Source: an uncultured Megasphaera sp. (GTDB taxonomy: Bacteria; Bacillota; Negativicutes; Veillonellales; Megasphaeraceae). From it: a stretch of 9,456 bases of DNA. The stretch spans positions 1 through 9,456 of the forward strand of contig CALBLM010000391.1 in NCBI GenBank assembly GCA_937895695.1, written 5' to 3'. Positions 5,611 to 9,456 of this stretch are shown piece by piece (position 1 is the first letter of the stretch; each line of letters begins with the position of its first letter). Position numbers and translations under genes: made by a program. Below the pieces are notes generated by a model. The model made no database searches. It was not told where the DNA came from and saw only the letters and a list, made by a program, of their open reading frames with translations.

Positions 5611-6989
5611 TGTTTACAGTTAGCGAAGTAAAAGAAGCGACCCATGGCACATTGCTTGTGCCATGGGGTGAAGATATTTCTTTTTCCGAAGTAAATACAG
5701 ATACTCGCTCTATAGCAAAAGGATCATTATTTGTTGCATTTAAGGGAGAACGCTTTGATGGACATAATTTTGTTTTGCAAGCGTTGCAAGATGGTGCGGC
5801 AGGAGCTGTTGTCTCTGAAATTCGTGATGAATATAAACAGGTTCAGGCTCCGATTTTCGTTGTAAAAGATACGGTAAAAGCTTTTCAAGGACTGGCACGT
5901 TTTCATCGTCGCCGCTTTCATATTCCTGTGATTGCGGTTACTGGTTCGGTCGGCAAAACATCGACACGTAACTTGATAGCGACAGTATTACAACAAAACT
6001 ATGCCGTACTGCAGACAGAAAAAAATTTTAATAATGAAATCGGCCTGCCAAAGACATTACTACAGTTGAAGCCAGAACATAAAGCATGTGTCGTAGAAAT
6101 GGGGATGCGTGGCTTAGGGCAGATTCAAGAGTTAGCGGCTATTGCTGAACCTACAGTAGGTGTTGTAACTAATGTAGGTAAAAGTCATATAGAGTTGTTA
6201 GGATCACAGGAAAACATTGCCAAAGCAAAAAGCGAACTTGTACAAGCTTTGAATGAACAGGGAACGGCTGTTTTAAATGATGATGATGCATTTGTACGGA
6301 ATATGGATAAACTTTGTAAGGGGCGTGTCATTCGTTACGGGACGGCAGATACGGCAGATGTGCGAGCTGAAAATATTAGTATGAACGCAACAGGATTGCA
6401 TTTTACTTGCCATTGTTTTGGTAAAACGTTTGCCGTGCAGGTCCCTGTCATTGGAAGACATCATGCATACAATGCATTGGCGGCTATTGCAGTAGGATAT
6501 CTTACAGGATTAACGCCAGAACAGATGCAGCAGGGATTGGCATTGTATAAAGGTGTTCCATTGCGTGAAGAGTTGGTTCATATTGGTTCGTACACATTTA
6601 TTAATGACTCATATAATGCAAATCCTGCGTCTATGAGCAGTGCTATTCATACACTAGCGTCGCTAACGCAAGGACGGAAAATTGCTGTATTAGGCGGTAT
6701 GGGAGAATTAGGAGCATGGGCTCCCAAAGAGCATGCTGTTATTGGAAAACTTATTGCAGATGAAAAGATTGATATATTAATTACATTAGGTGATTTAGGA
6801 GCGTATATTGCCGAGGCAGCTCGCAAGAATGGCATGAAGAATGTGTATACAGTACAGACGCATGCTGAAGCAGCAGGCAAGTTAAAAACGTTGCTGCAAC
6901 CATTTGATACGATCCTTCTTAAAGGCTCAAGAACATTTGAAATGGAAAAAATACTGCCATATTTTGAAAGGAAGTCATGTGAATGTTAA
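5610..6989 (+). CDS. murF: UDP-MurNAc-tripeptide:D-Ala-D-Ala ligase
   Basis: This 459-residue cytoplasmic ligase adds the D-Ala-D-Ala dipeptide, finishing UDP-MurNAc-pentapeptide. The N-terminal domain (DTRSIAKGSLFVAFKG) resembles that of MurE. The P-loop is TGSVGKTSTR (111-120, Lys116), followed by the MurF block EKNFNNEIGLP. VVTNVGKSHIELLGS and IAKAKSEL lie in the central domain, and NDSYNANPAS (332-341) in the C-terminal domain is highly typical of MurF, as is the GGMGELG that follows. The ATG overlaps the murE stop by one base, with AAGGGAG (5593-5599) 10 nt upstream. The last 7 bases overlap the start of mraY. Nothing appears missing or broken. Confidence 0.98.
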   Translation: MFTVSEVKEATHGTLLVPWGEDISFSEVNTDTRSIAKGSLFVAFKGERFDGHNFVLQALQDGAAGAVVSEIRDEYKQVQAPIFVVKDTVKAFQGLARFHRRRFHIPVIAVTGSVGKTSTRNLIATVLQQNYAVLQTEKNFNNEIGLPKTLLQLKPEHKACVVEMGMRGLGQIQELAAIAEPTVGVVTNVGKSHIELLGSQENIAKAKSELVQALNEQGTAVLNDDDAFVRNMDKLCKGRVIRYGTADTADVRAENISMNATGLHFTCHCFGKTFAVQVPVIGRHHAYNALAAIAVGYLTGLTPEQMQQGLALYKGVPLREELVHIGSYTFINDSYNANPASMSSAIHTLASLTQGRKIAVLGGMGELGAWAPKEHAVIGKLIADEKIDILITLGDLGAYIAEAARKNGMKNVYTVQTHAEAAGKLKTLLQPFDTILLKGSRTFEMEKILPYFERKSCEC

Positions 6990-7948
6990 ATACACTGGTG
7001 CTGGGATTTGCAGTCAGCTTAGTGATAGCACTGGTACTGGGACGCCCGGTTATTTCTCAATTAAAAAAGTTTCATGCTCGTCAGTCTGAACGAGAAGAAG
7101 GCCCACAAAGCCACAAATACAAGGCTGGTACGCCAACAATGGGCGGTATTTTGATTTTAATTGCTTTGATTGTATCGTGTTTTATCTGCAATCCATGGGA
7201 CTTGCGAAAGGGATTAGCATTATTTTTAACGTTTGGACACGGCATTATTGGTTTTTTAGATGATAGTATTAAAGCTGTTAAACATCGAAATTTGGGATTA
7301 ACAGCGAAACAAAAACTATTAGGCCAATTTATTATGGCAGCTGTATTTTGCTATATTTTAGATGTATTCCTTCAGTTTCCAACAACAGTATGGATTCCGT
7401 TTACCTCTTGGAATATTGATTTAGGCTGGGCATATTATGTATTTGTATTTGTTATGATTGTTGGTACGAGTAATGCCGTTAACTTAACGGACGGACTGGA
7501 TGGATTGGCAGCCGGCTCTTGTGCTATTACTTCAGTAGCCTATGTTGTCATTGCTGTTGCGCTTGGGTATGCTAGCTTTGCTGTATTTGGTGCGGCATTG
7601 ACAGGCGCATGTTTGGGATTTTTATTCTTTAATCAGCATCCAGCCAAGATGTTTATGGGTGATACAGGATCGCTGGCATTAGGCGGTGCCTTAGCAGCCA
7701 TGGCTATTTTAACAAAAACTGAATTGCTGCTTATTATTGCCGGTGGTTTATATGTATTAGAAGCATTGTCTGTCATCATTCAGGTTGTATCATTTAAAAC
7801 GCGCGGTGTTCGTGTATTTAAGATGAGCCCAATTCATCATCACTTTGAACTATCTGGCTGGAGCGAAGTAAAAGTTGTTACTGTATTTTGGAGTTTTTCG
7901 GCAATTATGGCTATTTTAGCGATTATTGTTGTGTTGTCTTGTAAGTAG
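6983..7948 (+). CDS. mraY: Phospho-N-acetylmuramoyl-pentapeptide transferase (lipid I synthase)
   Basis: This 321-residue integral membrane enzyme moves phospho-MurNAc-pentapeptide from UDP to undecaprenyl phosphate on the inner face of the membrane. About ten hydrophobic segments are visible, from a first one at about 3-20 to a last one at about 300-319. The family blocks are complete: HKYKAGTPTMGGI, GFLDDSIK with Asp93 and Asp94, NAVNLTDGLDGLA with Asn167, Asp170 and Asp173, MFMGDTGS with Asp227, and SPIHHHFE with His285-His287. These Asp and His residues correspond to the Mg-binding and catalytic centre of known MraY. An ATG at 6977 is followed at once by TGA, so 6983 is the only sensible start. 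AAAGGAAG lies about 10 nt before it. The 7-nt overlap with murF suggests coupled translation. Confidence 0.98.
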   Translation: MLNTLVLGFAVSLVIALVLGRPVISQLKKFHARQSEREEGPQSHKYKAGTPTMGGILILIALIVSCFICNPWDLRKGLALFLTFGHGIIGFLDDSIKAVKHRNLGLTAKQKLLGQFIMAAVFCYILDVFLQFPTTVWIPFTSWNIDLGWAYYVFVFVMIVGTSNAVNLTDGLDGLAAGSCAITSVAYVVIAVALGYASFAVFGAALTGACLGFLFFNQHPAKMFMGDTGSLALGGALAAMAILTKTELLLIIAGGLYVLEALSVIIQVVSFKTRGVRVFKMSPIHHHFELSGWSEVKVVTVFWSFSAIMAILAIIVVLSCK

Positions 7949-7985
7949 GGGTAAGTTTATCATTCACATAAAGCAGGTGTAAATC

Positions 7986-9353
7986 ATGAGCATAATGGAT
8001 TTTTCCGGAAAGAAACTATTAGTTATTGGAGCGGGAATCAGTGGACGAGCTGCGGCGATGGCATTGATTCATCATGGTGGTAACGTTATTTTAAATGATA
8101 TGAAACAGATTGATATTAGTAAAGCACCGTGGCCAAATATGGCTGCAGCAGGTGTGCAGTGTATATTTGGCAGTCAAGATATATCGTTGCTGAACGGCAT
8201 AGATATCGTTGTTCCATCTCCTGTTATTTCTCCGGAAATTCCTATTATGAAAGAAGCGATAAAGCGTGGTCTTCCTGTTTGGAGTGAAGTAGAAGTTGCC
8301 AGTCGTGTGACAGATGCAACGATATTAGGTGTTACGGGAACGAATGGCAAAACTACGACTACCACATTGTTGGGCGAAATCATGAAAGCCTCAGGACGGC
8401 AAACCGTTGTTGGTGGCAATATTGGCATAGGTCTTTCTGAGCAGGCTGATGGATTACCTAAAGAAGCTGTAGTTGTAGCTGAATTGTCTAGTTTTCAATT
8501 AGAATTTACACAGACAATGAAGGTAAAAGCTGCTACAATTTTAAATATTACGCCAGATCATTTAGACCGTCATCATACGATGGAAGCGTATGCCGCAGCT
8601 AAAGAAAGAATATTCCGTAATCAGGATAAAACAGATTATGCTGTTTTGAATTATGATGATGAACGTGTTAAAGCGATGGAAGCGGATATGACAGGTAATG
8701 TTGTATGGTTTTCAACACAAGGTGAAGTTCCGTCCGGTGCGTTTTATGACCATGGACAGCTTATACTGCGGATGAATGGAAGCGATACGATTATTTGCAG
8801 CGAACAAGAATTACACTTGTTTGGTAAACATAATATTCAAAACTGCTTAGCAGCAGCATTACTGGCATATACGGCGGGCGTACCGCTTGATATAATTCGT
8901 AAGGTATTACAGCAATTTAAAGGTGTAGAACACCGATTGGAAAAAGTACGAACTATTCATGGTGTAACGTATTATAACGACTCTAAGGGAACGAATACAG
9001 ATGCATCTATTAAGGCTCTTGAAGCGTTTCCGCAGGGACATTTGATTTTGATAGCTGGCGGGTATGATAAAATGACGCCGTTAGATGAATTTATGGCATT
9101 GGCGGCTAAACGAGTGGATACATTGATTTTAATTGGTAAAGCAGCCGATCGGTTTGAAGAAGCAGCTAAAAAGGCTGGTGTAACAGATATTCGGCGTGTA
9201 GGTTATAGCATGGAAAGTGCCATTATGCTGGCTAGAAAAATTGCAAAGGCACCACAGGCCGTATTGCTTTCACCGGCTTGCTCAAGCTTTGATATGTATG
9301 ATAATTATGAACAACGAGGACGAGTCTTTAAAGGCATCGTCAATGCACTATAA
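7986..9353 (+). CDS. murD: UDP-MurNAc-L-Ala:D-glutamate ligase
   Basis: This 455-residue cytoplasmic ligase adds D-glutamate, the second stem-peptide residue. The N-terminal Rossmann-like domain starts LLVIGAGISGRAAA. The P-loop GVTGTNGKTTTT (115 onward, Lys122) is identical in sequence to that of MurE. SSFQLE (168-173), NITPDHLDRH and YAAAKERIF with Lys206 (likely carbamylated) follow. The C-terminal domain has NDSKGTN (331-337), ILIAGGYDK and LSPACSSFDMYDNYEQRG, all standard for MurD. The ATG at 7986 has AGGTG (7975-7979) at 6 nt; a second ATG at 7995 is a less likely start. It is separated from mraY by 37 nt with no promoter that I can see. Only 27 nt separate its stop from murG, so ftsW, usual at this place in many clusters, is absent. 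Confidence 0.98.
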   Translation: MSIMDFSGKKLLVIGAGISGRAAAMALIHHGGNVILNDMKQIDISKAPWPNMAAAGVQCIFGSQDISLLNGIDIVVPSPVISPEIPIMKEAIKRGLPVWSEVEVASRVTDATILGVTGTNGKTTTTTLLGEIMKASGRQTVVGGNIGIGLSEQADGLPKEAVVVAELSSFQLEFTQTMKVKAATILNITPDHLDRHHTMEAYAAAKERIFRNQDKTDYAVLNYDDERVKAMEADMTGNVVWFSTQGEVPSGAFYDHGQLILRMNGSDTIICSEQELHLFGKHNIQNCLAAALLAYTAGVPLDIIRKVLQQFKGVEHRLEKVRTIHGVTYYNDSKGTNTDASIKALEAFPQGHLILIAGGYDKMTPLDEFMALAAKRVDTLILIGKAADRFEEAAKKAGVTDIRRVGYSMESAIMLARKIAKAPQAVLLSPACSSFDMYDNYEQRGRVFKGIVNAL

Positions 9354-9380
9354 TCTAGGTGAAAAGTGGGGGGCAGAACC

Positions 9381-9456
9381 ATGCGTCGAGTCATTATTTC
9401 TGGTGGCGGAACAGGCGGCCATATCTATCCGGCAATTACTATTGCACGAGCTATTG
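9381..9456 (+). CDS. murG: N-terminus of UDP-GlcNAc:lipid I GlcNAc transferase (3' truncated by window edge)
   Basis: The first 25 residues include ISGGGTGGHIYPAI, the glycine-rich loop near the acceptor site that opens nearly every MurG. The enzyme acts at the inner membrane face and adds GlcNAc to lipid I to make lipid II. The G-rich ribosome site GGGGGG (9368-9373) lies 7 nt before the ATG. The rest of the gene lies outside the window. An AAAGTGG heptamer (9363-9369) overlaps the ribosome site. Confidence 0.95.
   Translation, partial: MRRVIISGGGTGGHIYPAITIARAI

Noticed and set aside
4429..8366. Identical P-loops in MurE and MurD as a sign of recent duplication
   Set aside because: The DNA differs at many third positions and the rest of the proteins diverge; this is the old homology of the Mur ligase family.
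1..9456. Mobile elements, CRISPR arrays, tRNA or rRNA genes
   Set aside because: I saw no transposase or integrase motifs, no regularly spaced longer repeats, and no tRNA-like or rRNA-like sequence. All genes are co-directional with similar codon use.

Overview
The window is a stretch of bacterial chromosome of moderately low G+C. Every gene is on the + strand. The core is the 5' half of a division and cell wall (dcw) cluster in the order mraZ - rsmH (mraW) - ftsL-like - murE - murF - mraY - murD - murG (cut off by the right edge). Strong AGGAGG-type ribosome binding sites, a meso-diaminopimelate-type MurE and a Firmicutes-type cluster order that includes murF point to an anaerobic Firmicute. 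The look of the proteins suggests the Negativicutes (Veillonella/Megasphaera-like), but that placement is an impression and was not computed.

Layout: positions 3-224 hold the 3' end of an unrecognised gene. A TTGCTT/TATAAT promoter then leads to dcd (dCTP deaminase, 302-847) and a P1-family (DmpA/NylC-type) self-cleaving hydrolase gene (883-1875). The gap of about 320 nt before mraZ carries a terminator-like hairpin, two further inverted repeats, two candidate promoters, and four GTG-centred boxes spaced exactly 10 bp apart. These boxes fit the operator through which MraZ represses its own operon. The mraZ start is best placed at the GTG at 2195. After ftsL there is a strong hairpin terminator (4029-4051), and murE-murF-mraY-murD-murG follow as a tight, partly overlapping series.

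How the genes work together: MurE, MurF and MurD are three of the Mur ligases that build UDP-MurNAc-pentapeptide. MraY moves the phospho-MurNAc-pentapeptide to undecaprenyl phosphate (lipid I), and MurG adds GlcNAc (lipid II). FtsL is a divisome scaffold, RsmH methylates 16S rRNA, and MraZ regulates the operon.

Most notable points: (1) neither ftsI (between ftsL and murE) nor ftsW (between murD and murG) is present, so the SEDS/class-B-PBP pair is missing from both of its usual slots; (2) the strong terminator sits exactly in the ftsI slot; (3) the MraZ boxes are interleaved with a promoter -10; (4) an A/T-only tract plus a perfect extended -10 abuts the ftsL start. I found no mobile element, CRISPR, tRNA or rRNA, and no sign of an exotic new system. 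This is a mostly conserved housekeeping region with some unusual regulatory architecture.
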